64,000 nt of DNA, taken from the NCBI RefSeq assembly GCF_900129615.1, contig NZ_FQWI01000011.1, positions 62,001 through 126,000 on the forward strand, given 5' to 3'. Positions 20,903 through 29,745 of this stretch are shown piece by piece. A program made the position numbers and the translations under genes. The stretch comes from Pectobacterium carotovorum (GTDB lineage Bacteria > Pseudomonadota > Gammaproteobacteria > Enterobacterales > Enterobacteriaceae). The stretch's first letter is position 1, and every line of letters starts with the position of its first letter. Below the pieces are notes generated by a model that was not told the DNA's origin, did not search any database, and saw nothing but the letters and a program-made list of their open reading frames with translations.

Positions 20903-21421
20903 TTATCTGTCCAGCAATTGTTCTTCGAGTTCTTCAACCTGTTGCTGGAGCTTGTCTAAAAAGCGTAGCTTGCGCACGGTATCCGCAGCGTCTGTCCACG
21001 TCTCATTATCGAGTTCATCACGCATATGCGAACGGCGCTTAACGATCGTTGCCTGCAACCGCTCCGCGAAGGCCGTCAGCGCATCATCCGCATCGGATCG
21101 CTGAGAGATCGCCTCCAGTTCTTCACGCAGTTCCAGCTGTTCCATCAGGAAAGCCGTGTCCTTCATCGTATGCTGTTCGTTGTTCACATCAAAACCGTGC
21201 AGCGACAGCATATACTCCGCGCGTTTCAGCGGATGCTTGAGCGACTGATAGGCATTATTGATCGTCGCCGCCTGCTGCACCGCCAGCATGCGCTCGCGCT
21301 CTGGGCTGGCAGCATAACGGTCAGGATGGAACTGCCGCTGCAAATCCTGAAAACGGGATGCAAGCAGGCCGCCATCCACATCATAGCGAATGGGCAGCCC
21401 GAATAACGTAAAGTAATCCAT
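20903..21421 (-). CDS. hscB: Co-chaperone HscB
   Basis: ATG at 21419-21421 gives 172 aa starting [19 protein letters not shown]-domain with the HPD motif (RQFHPDRYA) is followed by a helical IscU-binding domain. It stimulates HscA ATPase and delivers IscU. Length equals the family norm. A longer open frame upstream runs into the iscA-hscB gap and lacks a good start. Confidence 0.96.
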   Translation of the reverse strand: MDYFTLFGLPIRYDVDGGLLASRFQDLQRQFHPDRYAASPERERMLAVQQAATINNAYQSLKHPLKRAEYMLSLHGFDVNNEQHTMKDTAFLMEQLELREELEAISQRSDADDALTAFAERLQATIVKRRSHMRDELDNETWTDAADTVRKLRFLDKLQQQVEELEEQLLDR

Positions 21422-21492
21422 AGTGGTACTCTGGGAGTTCTGGGTAGCAACGCAGGCCATTAACCGATCGCACGTTCACTACCCAAGAGGGG

Positions 21493-21816
21493 TCAGACGT
21501 TGAAACTTTCGCCGCAACCACATTCGCCGGAAATGTTCGGATTATTGAACTTAAAGCCTTCGTTCAGCCCTTCTTTGACGAAATCCAATTCTGTTCCGTC
21601 AAGATAGACCAGACTTTTGCCGTCCACGATGACCTTGACGCCTTTGTCTTCAAAGACCGTATCACCGTCGTTCAAATCATCAACAAACTCCAGCACATAC
21701 GCCATACCGGAACAGCCGGATGTCCGTACGCCAAGACGCAGCCCAAGGCCTTTGCCCCGGTTTGCGATGAAAGCGCTCACGCGTTGTGCCGCGCTTTCGC
21801 TCAGAGAAATCGACAT
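21493..21816 (-). CDS. iscA: Fe-S assembly A-type protein IscA
   Basis: ATG at 21814-21816 gives 107 aa beginning [13 protein letters not shown]. The three conserved cysteines of A-type carriers are in TSGCSG and ECGCGESF. It carries Fe-S clusters or iron to apo-proteins, especially 4Fe-4S targets. It sits between iscU and hscB in the standard order. Confidence 0.96.
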   Translation of the reverse strand: MSISLSESAAQRVSAFIANRGKGLGLRLGVRTSGCSGMAYVLEFVDDLNDGDTVFEDKGVKVIVDGKSLVYLDGTELDFVKEGLNEGFKFNNPNISGECGCGESFNV

Positions 21817-21896
21817 ACTGTTACCTCGATCGTTCGCCACCTCGACGGAATCAGGCACCCAGAGAAACGGTGCCCCGACGAGTTCAGCCGCAGAGA

Positions 21897-22283
21897 TTAC
21901 TGCGCGTCGCGTTTACTTTTGTAATCCGCAATCGCTGCCTTGATAGCGTCTTCCGCCAGAATGGAGCAGTGAATCTTCACTGGCGGTAACTCAAGCTCTT
22001 CGGCAATCTGCGTGTTCTTAATCGCTTCAGCTTCATTCAGCGATTTGCCTTTTACCCACTCAGTGACCAGCGAGCTGGAGGCAATGGCAGAACCACAACC
22101 GTATGTCTTGAAGCGGGCATCTTCGATGATACCCTCATTGTTGACTTTTATCTGCAACTTCATCACATCGCCGCACGCTGGCGCGCCGACCATGCCGCTA
22201 CCGATAGACGGATCGGCGTTGTCAAACGAACCCACATTGCGTGGATTTTCATAGTGATCAATTACTTTTTCGCTGTAAGCCAT
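21897..22283 (-). CDS. iscU: Fe-S cluster scaffold IscU
   Basis: The 128-aa scaffold starts [18 protein letters not shown]. It has the three cluster cysteines (GAPACGD, TYGCGSA, HCSILA), the adjacent Asp in ACGD, and the HscA-recognition motif LPPVK. Clusters are built here from sulfur delivered by IscS. It follows iscS by 24 nt. Confidence 0.98.
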   Translation of the reverse strand: MAYSEKVIDHYENPRNVGSFDNADPSIGSGMVGAPACGDVMKLQIKVNNEGIIEDARFKTYGCGSAIASSSLVTEWVKGKSLNEAEAIKNTQIAEELELPPVKIHCSILAEDAIKAAIADYKSKRDAQ

Positions 22284-22307
22284 GATAGTCGTCCCCGAAC
22301 TGGTGAA

Positions 22308-23522
22308 TTAATGATGCGCCCACTCGATGCTGCTGATATCCACGCCCTGCTTGAACATTTCCCACAGCGGAGAAAGATCGCGCAGACGGCCAATAGATTT
22401 ACGTACCAGCTCGATGGTGTAGTCGATCTCTTCTTCGGTGGTGAAACGCCCCAGCGAGAAACGGATCGAGCTATGTGCCAGCTCATCATTCATACCCAGC
22501 GCACGTAACACGTAGGAGGGCTCCAGACTAGCCGACGTACAGGCAGAACCGGACGACACAGCCAGATCCTTGAGCGCCATAATCAACGATTCACCTTCAA
22601 CATAGTTGAAGCTGACGTTCAGGATGTTAGGCACGCCCTGTTCAATGTCACCATTCAGGTAGACTTCTTCAATATCATTAATACCGTTCCACAGACGATC
22701 GCGCAGCGTACGCAGGCGCTCCATTTCTGCGGTCATCTCTTCTTTCGCAATACGGTAGGCTTCACCCATACCGACAATTTGGTGCACAGGCAGAGTGCCA
22801 GAACGCATACCGCGCTCATGGCCGCCGCCGTGCATCTGCGCTTCGAGACGAATACGGGGTTTACGACGAACATACAGTGCCCCGATTCCCTTCGGCCCAT
22901 AGATTTTATGGCCGGAGAAAGACATCAGATCCACTTTTAACTGGTTGAGATCGATAGGCAGCTTGCCTACGCTCTGCGTGGCATCGACATGGAACACAAT
23001 ACCGCGGCTACGGCACATGTCACCGATAGCAGCGATATCCTGCACAACGCCGATTTCATTGTTGACGTGCATGATGGAAACCAGAATGGTGTCCTCACGC
23101 ATTGCCGCTTCGAGTTCAGCCAGATCGATAATACCGTTACGCTGCGGGGCCAGATAAGTCACCTCAAAGCCTTCGCGTTCGAGTTGACGACAGGTATCCA
23201 GCACGGCTTTGTGTTCGGTCTTACTGGTGATAATGTGCTTGCCCTTCTTCTGATAGAAGTTGGCAACACCTTTAATGGCGAGGTTATCGGCTTCGGTCGC
23301 GCCTGACGTGAAGACGATCTCACGCGGGTCGGCACCAACCAGTTCAGCAATTTGGTTACGGGCGATATCAACCGCCTCTTCCGCCTGCCAGCCAAAACGG
23401 TGGGAACGGGAAGCCGGATTACCGAACGTACCGTCCAACGTCAAACATTGCATCATTTTCTCAGCGACGCGCGGGTCAACCGGCGTGGTAGCTGAGTAGT
23501 CGAGATAGATAGGTAACTTCAT
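22308..23522 (-). CDS. iscS: Cysteine desulfurase IscS
   Basis: The 404-aa PLP enzyme shows the PLP lysine in [12 protein letters not shown] and the catalytic loop cysteine in [14 protein letters not shown]. It takes sulfur from cysteine as a persulfide and donates it to IscU, and to tRNA thiolation and cofactor synthesis. Length equals E. coli IscS. It is preceded by a 251-nt gap after iscR that contains a strong hairpin. Confidence 0.98.
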   Translation of the reverse strand: MKLPIYLDYSATTPVDPRVAEKMMQCLTLDGTFGNPASRSHRFGWQAEEAVDIARNQIAELVGADPREIVFTSGATEADNLAIKGVANFYQKKGKHIITSKTEHKAVLDTCRQLEREGFEVTYLAPQRNGIIDLAELEAAMREDTILVSIMHVNNEIGVVQDIAAIGDMCRSRGIVFHVDATQSVGKLPIDLNQLKVDLMSFSGHKIYGPKGIGALYVRRKPRIRLEAQMHGGGHERGMRSGTLPVHQIVGMGEAYRIAKEEMTAEMERLRTLRDRLWNGINDIEEVYLNGDIEQGVPNILNVSFNYVEGESLIMALKDLAVSSGSACTSASLEPSYVLRALGMNDELAHSSIRFSLGRFTTEEEIDYTIELVRKSIGRLRDLSPLWEMFKQGVDISSIEWAHH

Positions 23523-23734
23523 TGCTCATAAACTCCGTACATCACTTCAAAACGTACAATGCGTTTTGTTTTATTGACAGGCTGTTTATACCCGCAACCT
23601 CTCGGGCCAATGCAAAAAATCTGACGATGTTATAGTCGGAACACATTATCGTCAGAACACGCCGTGATAGTCGGACTAACGCCAACGCCACATTGGGTAA
23701 TGTGGTCAGGATTATGCGGCTATCGGAAAGGCAA

Positions 23735-23764
23735 AACGTGACGAGTAAGGGTGCTCGTCACGTT
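23735..23764 (-). ncRNA. Hairpin in the iscR-iscS intergenic mRNA
   Basis: A perfect 11-bp inverted repeat (AACGTGACGAG at 23735-23745 with 23754-23764) lies 9 nt after the iscR stop and about 210 nt before iscS, with no T tract on the leftward strand. In E. coli a structure in this gap protects iscR mRNA when RyhB triggers decay of the downstream genes. A similar role here is inference. Confidence 0.45.
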
Positions 23765-23773
23765 GAAGGTGTA

Positions 23774-24268
23774 TCAGGCGCGCAGGTTAACGTTAATCGT
23801 TTCCTGGATACGTCCATTGGCGGTGCGGCGCGTGTCAGCATCCTGACGATCCGCCACATCCAGCACTTCCTTATTGTTCACCAGCTCATCCAGCGTGATG
23901 TTATTCAGGAAGTCGGTAATACGGTCACTCAGATCGCGCCACAGCGTGTGCGTCAGGCAGCGATCGCCACCCTGGCAGCCTTCGCGGCCCTGGCAACGCG
24001 TTGCATCAACGGATTCATCGACGGCCGAAATGACCATACCAACAGCGATTTCATTCGCATTTTTACCCAGCAGGTAACCGCCGCCTGGGCCACGAACGCT
24101 GGCAACCAGTCCGTTCTTGCGCAGACGCGAAAACAGCTGCTCCAGGTAAGACAGTGAAATACCCTGGCGTTCAGAAATATCCGCCAATGGAACGGGTCCT
24201 TCCTGGGAGTGCAGAGCCACATCGAGCATGGCGGTAACGGCGTAACGGCCTTTGGATGTCAGTCTCAT
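23774..24268 (-). CDS. iscR: Fe-S-sensing transcriptional regulator IscR
   Basis: ATG at 24266-24268 gives 164 aa starting [20 protein letters not shown]. The Rrf2-family winged helix is followed by the 2Fe-2S cysteines in [14 protein letters not shown]. The cluster-bound form represses its own operon; the apo form acts at other promoters. A type 1 IscR site lies upstream at 24339-24363. The open frame extends 24 codons upstream but without start context. Confidence 0.97.
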   Translation of the reverse strand: MRLTSKGRYAVTAMLDVALHSQEGPVPLADISERQGISLSYLEQLFSRLRKNGLVASVRGPGGGYLLGKNANEIAVGMVISAVDESVDATRCQGREGCQGGDRCLTHTLWRDLSDRITDFLNNITLDELVNNKEVLDVADRQDADTRRTANGRIQETINVNLRA

Positions 24269-24330
24269 GATAGTGGTACCTGTAGATAAAACATGTATTA
24301 TGAAAACATGTATTGGCAGAACATACCGCG

Positions 24331-24363
24331 AGTCTGACATTCCTGAGTGTTTTAGTCAACTAT
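24331..24363 (-). promoter_or_regulatory. iscR promoter with IscR type 1 site
   Basis: On the leftward strand a -35 TTGACT (24354-24359) and a -10-like CAGACT (24331-24336) are 17 nt apart. They lie within a 25-bp segment (24339-24363) that fits the type 1 IscR consensus: ATAG, TTGACT, AAAAC and ending AGGAAT. The layout matches the autoregulated E. coli iscR promoter. Confidence 0.75.
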
Positions 24364-24387
24364 TTAACCAAGTAAAACACTCAAGTA

Positions 24388-25113
24388 TTATTCATCGTGT
24401 GTTTTCTGTACCGAGCTCAGTATCCCACGCAAGATATTCAGTTCCTGACTTTCAGGCCTGGCACGGGTAAACAGGCGGCGCAGTTTGTTCATCACCTGCC
24501 CTTGATGTGCTGGTCGGATAAATCCGGTTTGCAGCAGCGTCTGTTCAAGATGCTGATAAAACCGCTCCAGATCGTCGACCAGCGGGTACGGCGACTCTTC
24601 GTGTTCCGGCTGCCCAGCTTGTAAGCGATCCAAATGTGCGATGCGTACTTCATAAGCAATGATCTGTACCGCCATCGCCAGATTGAGCGAGCTGTATTCC
24701 GGGTTCGCAGGAATCGCCACGTGATAATGGCATTTCTGAAGCTCTTCATTCGTCAGCCCCACACGTTCACGCCCAAACACCAACGCGACCGGCGCGTGTT
24801 CTGCTTCCTGCGCGCTACGAACGCCGCACTCACGCGGTTCCAGCATCGGCCAGGGTAAGGTTCGAGAACGTGCGCTGGTGCCAACGACCAGACCACACCC
24901 TTCGAGCGCCTGATCGAACGAATCCACAATGGTGGCATTGCCGATAACATCGCTGGCGCCTGCCGCCAACGCAATTGCCTGCGAATCAGGCTTCACCAAT
25001 GGGTTGACCAAATAAAGTTTGCTTAATCCCATGGTTTTCATCGCCCTGGCCACTGACCCCATATTGCCAGTGTGCGACGTTTCAACCAGAACAATGCGAA
25101 TATTGTCTAACAT
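24388..25113 (-). CDS. trmJ: tRNA (cytidine/uridine-2'-O)-methyltransferase TrmJ
   Basis: The 241-aa SPOUT methyltransferase starts [27 protein letters not shown] and includes [14 protein letters not shown] and [14 protein letters not shown], the SAM-binding knot. It methylates the ribose of nucleotide 32 in several tRNAs. It closely follows E. coli TrmJ and is divergent from suhB, which shares the 135-nt intergenic space. Confidence 0.95.
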   Translation of the reverse strand: MLDNIRIVLVETSHTGNMGSVARAMKTMGLSKLYLVNPLVKPDSQAIALAAGASDVIGNATIVDSFDQALEGCGLVVGTSARSRTLPWPMLEPRECGVRSAQEAEHAPVALVFGRERVGLTNEELQKCHYHVAIPANPEYSSLNLAMAVQIIAYEVRIAHLDRLQAGQPEHEESPYPLVDDLERFYQHLEQTLLQTGFIRPAHQGQVMNKLRRLFTRARPESQELNILRGILSSVQKTHDE

Positions 25114-25248
25114 ATGTACTCTATTGTGCGAAAGGAAGTCGTGCGAAAAGGAAACCGCCGTACTCTAACACAAACTTCGCTATTTGACTTTTCTCCTGCT
25201 ATACTCTGCGCCGCTTTCCGTTCTTTAACATTCCAGTGGACCGATACC

Positions 25249-26052
25249 ATGCATCCGATGCTCAACATCGCTATACGCGCTGCGCGTAAAGCCGGTAATT
25301 TAATTGCCAAAAACTATGAAACGCCAGACGCCGTCGAAGCTAGCCAGAAAGGCAGCAACGATTTTGTGACCAACGTTGATCGGGATGCAGAACGTCTGAT
25401 CGTTGAAGTCATCCGTAAGTCTTACCCACAGCACACCATTATTGGTGAAGAGTGTGGCGAGCTGGTTGGCGAAGATCCGGCAGTACAATGGGTTATCGAT
25501 CCTCTGGATGGCACCACCAACTTCATCAAACGTTTACCCCACTTCGCTGTTTCTATCGCGGTCCGCATTAAAGGCCGTACCGAAGTTGCCGTCGTTTACG
25601 ATCCTATGCGTAATGAACTGTTTACCGCGACCCGTGGTCAAGGCGCACAGCTGAACGGCTACCGTCTGCGCAGCAGCACTGCCCGCGATCTGGAAGGCAC
25701 CGTACTGGCAACAGGTTTCCCTTTCAAATTAAAACAACACAGCAAAAGCTATATCAACGTCATCGGTGCGCTGTTCACCCACTGTGCGGATTTCCGCCGT
25801 ACGGGTTCTGCTGCACTGGATCTGGCCTATGTGGCCGCGGGTCGCGTTGACGGTTTCTTTGAAATCGGCCTGAAGCCATGGGATTTTGCCGGTGGCGAAC
25901 TGCTGGTACGTGAAGCTGGCGGGATCGTGACGGACTTCGTTGGCGGCCATAACTATCTGACATCCGGCAATCTGGTTGCAGGTAACCCGCGCGTGGTGAA
26001 ATCCATTCTGGGCACCATCCGTGAAGAACTGAGCGACGCGCTGAAACGCTAA
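25249..26052 (+). CDS. suhB: Inositol-1-monophosphatase family protein SuhB
   Basis: ATG 25249 gives 267 aa, exactly the E. coli SuhB length, starting MHPMLNIAIRAARKAG. The metal-binding motifs are GEECGE and DPLDGTTNF, plus WDFAGGELL near the C-terminus. SuhB hydrolyses inositol monophosphate in vitro and, with the Nus factors, forms the rRNA antitermination complex. The open frame extends 45 codons upstream across the intergenic space but without similarity. A strong terminator follows. Confidence 0.96.
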   Translation: MHPMLNIAIRAARKAGNLIAKNYETPDAVEASQKGSNDFVTNVDRDAERLIVEVIRKSYPQHTIIGEECGELVGEDPAVQWVIDPLDGTTNFIKRLPHFAVSIAVRIKGRTEVAVVYDPMRNELFTATRGQGAQLNGYRLRSSTARDLEGTVLATGFPFKLKQHSKSYINVIGALFTHCADFRRTGSAALDLAYVAAGRVDGFFEIGLKPWDFAGGELLVREAGGIVTDFVGGHNYLTSGNLVAGNPRVVKSILGTIREELSDALKR

Positions 26053-26061
26053 TTCCGACCC

Positions 26062-26101
26062 ACTCCGGCCCACCCCCATAAAAACGACATTGGGCCGGAG
26101 T
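26062..26101 (+). terminator. suhB terminator
   Basis: ACTCCGGCCCA (26062-26072) pairs with TGGGCCGGAGT (26091-26101) in a perfect 11-bp stem. The T-rich tail TGTTATTTTTC follows, giving a typical rho-independent terminator. Confidence 0.8.
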
Positions 26102-26153
26102 TGTTATTTTTCTTTACATATGAATCCTGTATACGCATTGTTTATCCTTATAC

Positions 26154-26166
26154 GATAATAATTATC
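26154..26166. promoter_or_regulatory. Fur box upstream of the iron ABC operon
   Basis: GATAATAATTATC is a perfect palindrome forming the core of the Fur consensus (GATAAT repeats). It lies 42 nt before the binding-protein gene, where Fur-Fe2+ would block transcription. Confidence 0.7.
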
Positions 26167-26207
26167 AAACTCATTACACCGATAAATCGTGAATTAGGAT
26201 CGCCACC

Positions 26208-27326
26208 ATGTTAAGAAAATCAGTAAGATCACTCTTTCTGACCGCACTACTCACCACCCCGCTTTTCAGCTACGCCACCCAATATCCTCTTACTGTCACC
26301 GATTTCGACGGAAGAAGTGTCACCATTAAACAAGAGCCACAGCGCATCATTCTGCAAGATGGGCGCGATATTATGACGATGGCATTGCTTGATCGCGATA
26401 ATCCCTTTCAGCGTCTGGTCGCCTGGAACAATCTGGCGAAAAAACAGGACACCGCAACCTGGGATATGCTGAAAGGAAAATGGCCTCAGTCCGTTGGCAT
26501 TCTGGATATGGGCTTCAGTGACAAAGGCAATGTCGATCTGGAAAGCGTACTGTCAAAACAGCCGGATCTGATGATTGCCCAGCTGCGAGCAAAAGCAGCA
26601 CTGAAGGAAAGCGGTGTGATCGACAAGCTCAGCGCGCTGAATATTCCCGTGCTGTTCGTCGATTATGAAGTGAATCCGGCTAAAGATACCGCTCCCAGCG
26701 TCGACCTGTTGGGAAAAGTTCTGAACCGTGAAGCCAATGCCAAAGCGTATACCGATTTCTATCGTCAACACTTCGATGCTATTCAGCAGAAAACCGCTGC
26801 AATCACTCCGAAACCTAACGTCTTTATTGAACCGATTGCTGGCAACTCAGACTCCTGCTGCTTCACACACAGCAACAGCGGCTGGGGCGGATTGATTGAA
26901 GCGGTCGGCGCGAAAAATATTGGTTCGGATTTACTGCCAGGCGCGTCAGGCTTTGTCTCGCTGGAAAAAATTATCAGCATGAAACCTGATGTCTACATTA
27001 TGACAGGCTCTAAGCGTGGTAACAGTCAGGTACTGCCGTTAGGCTATGGTGCCAGCGTAGAAGACGTTCGTAATCAGGCCACTACGCTGCTAAACCGCAC
27101 TGGCATCAGCCAAATTCCGGCGGTTCAGGCGAAACACGTTTACGGCGTTTACCACCATTTCTACAACCATCCTTACAACATTGTTGGTATGGAATATCTG
27201 GCAAAGGACATTTATCCTCAGGCGTTTTCCAGCTTGAATCCTGATGACACGTATCACCATATCATTCAGAATTTTACCTCGCTGCCTGACAGTGACTTTA
27301 TCTTTGCCTGGAAACAAGGTGAGTAA
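26208..27326 (+). CDS. Periplasmic iron-complex binding protein of a FecCD-type ABC transporter (first of two)
   Basis: The 372-aa protein has a signal peptide (LRKSVRSLFLTALLTTPLFSYA) and a PF01497-type binding-protein fold. It opens with the family pattern VTDFDGRSVTIKQEPQRIIL. Together with the downstream permease and ATPase it should take up an iron chelate, heme or cobalamin-like ligand; a Fur box favours iron. It shares with the second binding protein (31860-32987) the features RIIL.(D/E)GR, PFQR.V.W and a paired CC (SDSCCFTHSNSG here). Which ligand it binds cannot be told. Confidence 0.82.
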   Translation: MLRKSVRSLFLTALLTTPLFSYATQYPLTVTDFDGRSVTIKQEPQRIILQDGRDIMTMALLDRDNPFQRLVAWNNLAKKQDTATWDMLKGKWPQSVGILDMGFSDKGNVDLESVLSKQPDLMIAQLRAKAALKESGVIDKLSALNIPVLFVDYEVNPAKDTAPSVDLLGKVLNREANAKAYTDFYRQHFDAIQQKTAAITPKPNVFIEPIAGNSDSCCFTHSNSGWGGLIEAVGAKNIGSDLLPGASGFVSLEKIISMKPDVYIMTGSKRGNSQVLPLGYGASVEDVRNQATTLLNRTGISQIPAVQAKHVYGVYHHFYNHPYNIVGMEYLAKDIYPQAFSSLNPDDTYHHIIQNFTSLPDSDFIFAWKQGE

Positions 27327-27332
27327 TTTTTC

Positions 27333-28415
27333 ATGAGTACAACCACTGAACCGGGTATCCGCAATACTGCCGCGGATGCCAACACCATTATGGACAACTA
27401 TCGCGGCATTATTCGACGCCGCGTGGGTGTTATGGCGATACTGCTGTTGATCATCATCGGCTCGTTGTTGCTGGATTTCACGATGGGGCCTTCAGGGCTG
27501 ACGCTTGATGTGCTTTGGCAGACGCTGACCGATCCGGCCAGCGCCGATGCCGGTACGCGCGTGATCGTCTGGGATATTCGTCTGCCTTACGCACTGATGG
27601 CTATCGTGGTCGGACTGTCACTTGGTCTGGCCGGTGCAGAAATGCAAACGATCCTGAACAACCCGCTGGCCAGTCCGTTTACGCTCGGCGTTTCTTCCGC
27701 CGCCGCATTCGGCGCCGCGCTGGCTATCGTCCTTGGTATCGGCATCCCCGGTATTCCGGCTCAGTGGTTTATCTCTGCAAACGCCTTTATCTTTGCGCTG
27801 CTGGCAGCGTTGCTGCTTGATGGCATTACGCGCTGGACGCAGGTCGCGACCTCCGGCGTCGTGCTGTTCGGTATCGCGCTGGTGTTCACCTTCAACGCGC
27901 TGGTATCCATGCTCCAGTTCATCGCCAACGAAGACACGCTGCAAGGTCTGGTGTTCTGGACGATGGGCAGTCTGGCTCGTGCCTCGTGGGAAAAATTAGG
28001 CATCCTGCTGCTGGTGCTGGCTATCGTGATGCCAATTTCACTGATGAGCTCATGGAAGCTGACCGCCCTGCGGTTGGGTGAAGATCGCGCCGTTAGTTTT
28101 GGCATTAACGTCCGCCGCCTGCGTCTGGCGACGCTGCTGCGCATCAGTATTTTGTCCGCCATTTCGGTCGCGTTTGTTGGCCCCATCGGCTTTATCGGTC
28201 TGGTTGCTCCGCATATCGCACGTATGATCTTCGGTGAAGACCACCGCTTCTATCTGCCTGCCAGTGCGTTAACTGGCGCGCTGGTGCTGTCGATGGCATC
28301 CGTTGCCTCGAAAAATCTCATCCCCGGCGTCATTATCCCGGTCGGGATCGTCACATCACTGGTTGGCGTCCCCTTCTTCCTGAGTATCATCCTGCGCCAC
28401 AGAGGAAACGTATGA
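27333..28415 (+). CDS. FecCD-family ABC transporter permease
   Basis: The 360-aa protein has about ten membrane helices and family motifs GAEMQTILNNPLASPFTLGVSSAAAFGA and GPIGFIGLVAPHIARMIFGEDHR. The latter is the EAA-like loop that contacts the ATPase. It is the channel for the siderophore/heme/B12-type import system. It starts 6 nt after the binding-protein gene and overlaps the ATPase by 4 nt (ATGA). Confidence 0.9.
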   Translation: MSTTTEPGIRNTAADANTIMDNYRGIIRRRVGVMAILLLIIIGSLLLDFTMGPSGLTLDVLWQTLTDPASADAGTRVIVWDIRLPYALMAIVVGLSLGLAGAEMQTILNNPLASPFTLGVSSAAAFGAALAIVLGIGIPGIPAQWFISANAFIFALLAALLLDGITRWTQVATSGVVLFGIALVFTFNALVSMLQFIANEDTLQGLVFWTMGSLARASWEKLGILLLVLAIVMPISLMSSWKLTALRLGEDRAVSFGINVRRLRLATLLRISILSAISVAFVGPIGFIGLVAPHIARMIFGEDHRFYLPASALTGALVLSMASVASKNLIPGVIIPVGIVTSLVGVPFFLSIILRHRGNV

Positions 28416-29212
28416 ACCAGCAAACCTCTTCTGGATTACGCCTTTCCCATTTTCGCGCCGGTTACCCCAAGCGTCAGGTGATTCGCGATCTGTCCGTCCC
28501 GCAGCTACCGCGCGGGAAAATTACCGTGCTGCTCGGCCCCAACGGCAGCGGTAAATCAACGCTGTTGCGTGCAATGGCAGGTCTGAATGCTTCCGAAGGC
28601 GAGCTGTGGTTGGATGACACCAATCTGATGACATTGCCTTTTGCTCAGCGGGCGGAAAAAGTCGTTTATTTGCCGCAATCCCTGCCTGCGGGCGTTCACC
28701 TGCACGTGCTGGAATCGATTATCGTCGCACAGCGCGCGTCCGGCGGCATGCACAACGCCGAAAAGCAGGATGAAGTGATGAGCCTGCTGCGTCAGTTAGG
28801 CATTGAACATCTGGCGTTGAGCTATCTCGATCAGCTCTCCGGCGGACAGAAACAGCTGGTGGGGTTAGCACAATCGCTGATCCGCCAACCTTCGCTGCTC
28901 CTGTTGGACGAACCGCTTAGCGCACTCGATCTGAACTATCAGTTCCACGTGATGGATTTGGTACGCAAGGAAACGCGCAAGCGCAACATCATCACCGTCG
29001 TGGTGGTGCATGACATCAATATCGCGCTGCGTCATGGCGACCATGTATTGATGCTGCAAAACGGTAATTTGATTGCCAATGGCGCACCGGCCGAGGTGAT
29101 TAGCCCTGAAAGCCTGTCAGCGGTCTATGGCGTACGCGGACGCATCGAGCGCTGTTCGCAGGGCGTGCCGCAGGTGATTATCGACGGGCTGGTCAGCGAA
29201 CCGACCATCTAA
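28412..29212 (+). CDS. ABC transporter ATP-binding protein (FepC/BtuD type)
   Basis: The 266-aa ATPase shows Walker A GPNGSGKSTLL, the Q-loop in VYLPQSLP, the signature LSGGQKQLV, Walker B LLLLDEPLSALD and the switch histidine in VVVHDIN. It energises the FecCD permease whose gene overlaps its start. A clear terminator follows at 29231-29254, ending a three-gene operon. Confidence 0.92.
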   Translation: MNQQTSSGLRLSHFRAGYPKRQVIRDLSVPQLPRGKITVLLGPNGSGKSTLLRAMAGLNASEGELWLDDTNLMTLPFAQRAEKVVYLPQSLPAGVHLHVLESIIVAQRASGGMHNAEKQDEVMSLLRQLGIEHLALSYLDQLSGGQKQLVGLAQSLIRQPSLLLLDEPLSALDLNYQFHVMDLVRKETRKRNIITVVVVHDINIALRHGDHVLMLQNGNLIANGAPAEVISPESLSAVYGVRGRIERCSQGVPQVIIDGLVSEPTI

Positions 29213-29230
29213 GTCTTTCTCTATACGACT

Positions 29231-29254
29231 AGACGGTGAGTCCCCTCACCGTCT
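29231..29254 (+). terminator. Terminator of the iron ABC operon
   Basis: AGACGGTGAG (29231-29240) pairs perfectly with CTCACCGTCT (29245-29254) across a TCCC loop, followed by TACCTTACC. It is placed 19 nt after the ATPase stop. Confidence 0.7.
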
Positions 29255-29337
29255 TACCTTACCAAACGCGACAACGCGGATTCACCACGCCAGAACCCTT
29301 TTCACGCCGTACGCACAGCGCTTAATATTGCCGTTAT

Positions 29338-29661
29338 TCAACACAAACGCTCAGAGGCAAGCATATCGCGCATGTTCGTCAGCATGTTCTCGAACAAACG
29401 CAATGCCAAACCCACGCTGTTTACGTTGTAGTAGAGCGCTGCGTCATAATGCTTCAGATAATGTTCAAACTCTGGTTTATCGAGCAGTTTATAAATTGCA
29501 GTAAATCGCAAAATAAGGTGACTGCAATTATTGAGATAGAGATCAAGCGTGCGGTAATCGCTTTTCATTAGCTGAGTAAGCAACGCGGTCATATGCTCGA
29601 ATTCCGTCAGTAGCGACGCATAATCCCCCAGGTTTTCCGCACTGTGCTCAGTCGATTCCAT
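29338..29661 (-). CDS. Small uncharacterised protein downstream of the chemoreceptor
   Basis: I do not recognise this family. ATG 29659-29661 is preceded by GGGAGA at a good distance and gives 107 aa (start MESTEHSAENLGDYASLLTE); an upstream in-frame start adds 11 residues. The composition is soluble, Leu- and Tyr-rich and mostly helical (LLTEFEHMTALLTQLMKSDYRTLDLYLNN), with a Cys at the C-terminus. It lies 84 nt after the chemoreceptor gene on the same strand, so it might be a co-expressed accessory, but nothing shows the function. Confidence 0.65.
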   Translation of the reverse strand: MESTEHSAENLGDYASLLTEFEHMTALLTQLMKSDYRTLDLYLNNCSHLILRFTAIYKLLDKPEFEHYLKHYDAALYYNVNSVGLALRLFENMLTNMRDMLASERLC

Positions 29662-29745
29662 ACCGTATCTCCCTTGGCTTTCGCCACTGGTCAATCGAGC
29701 CTATAGCCGCATGCCGCCTCACTGCGCAGCACGCGGCGCGATAGG

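Noticed and set aside
25114-25248. 45-codon N-terminal extension of suhB
   Set aside because: It spans the promoter region shared with trmJ and has no counterpart in SuhB proteins.
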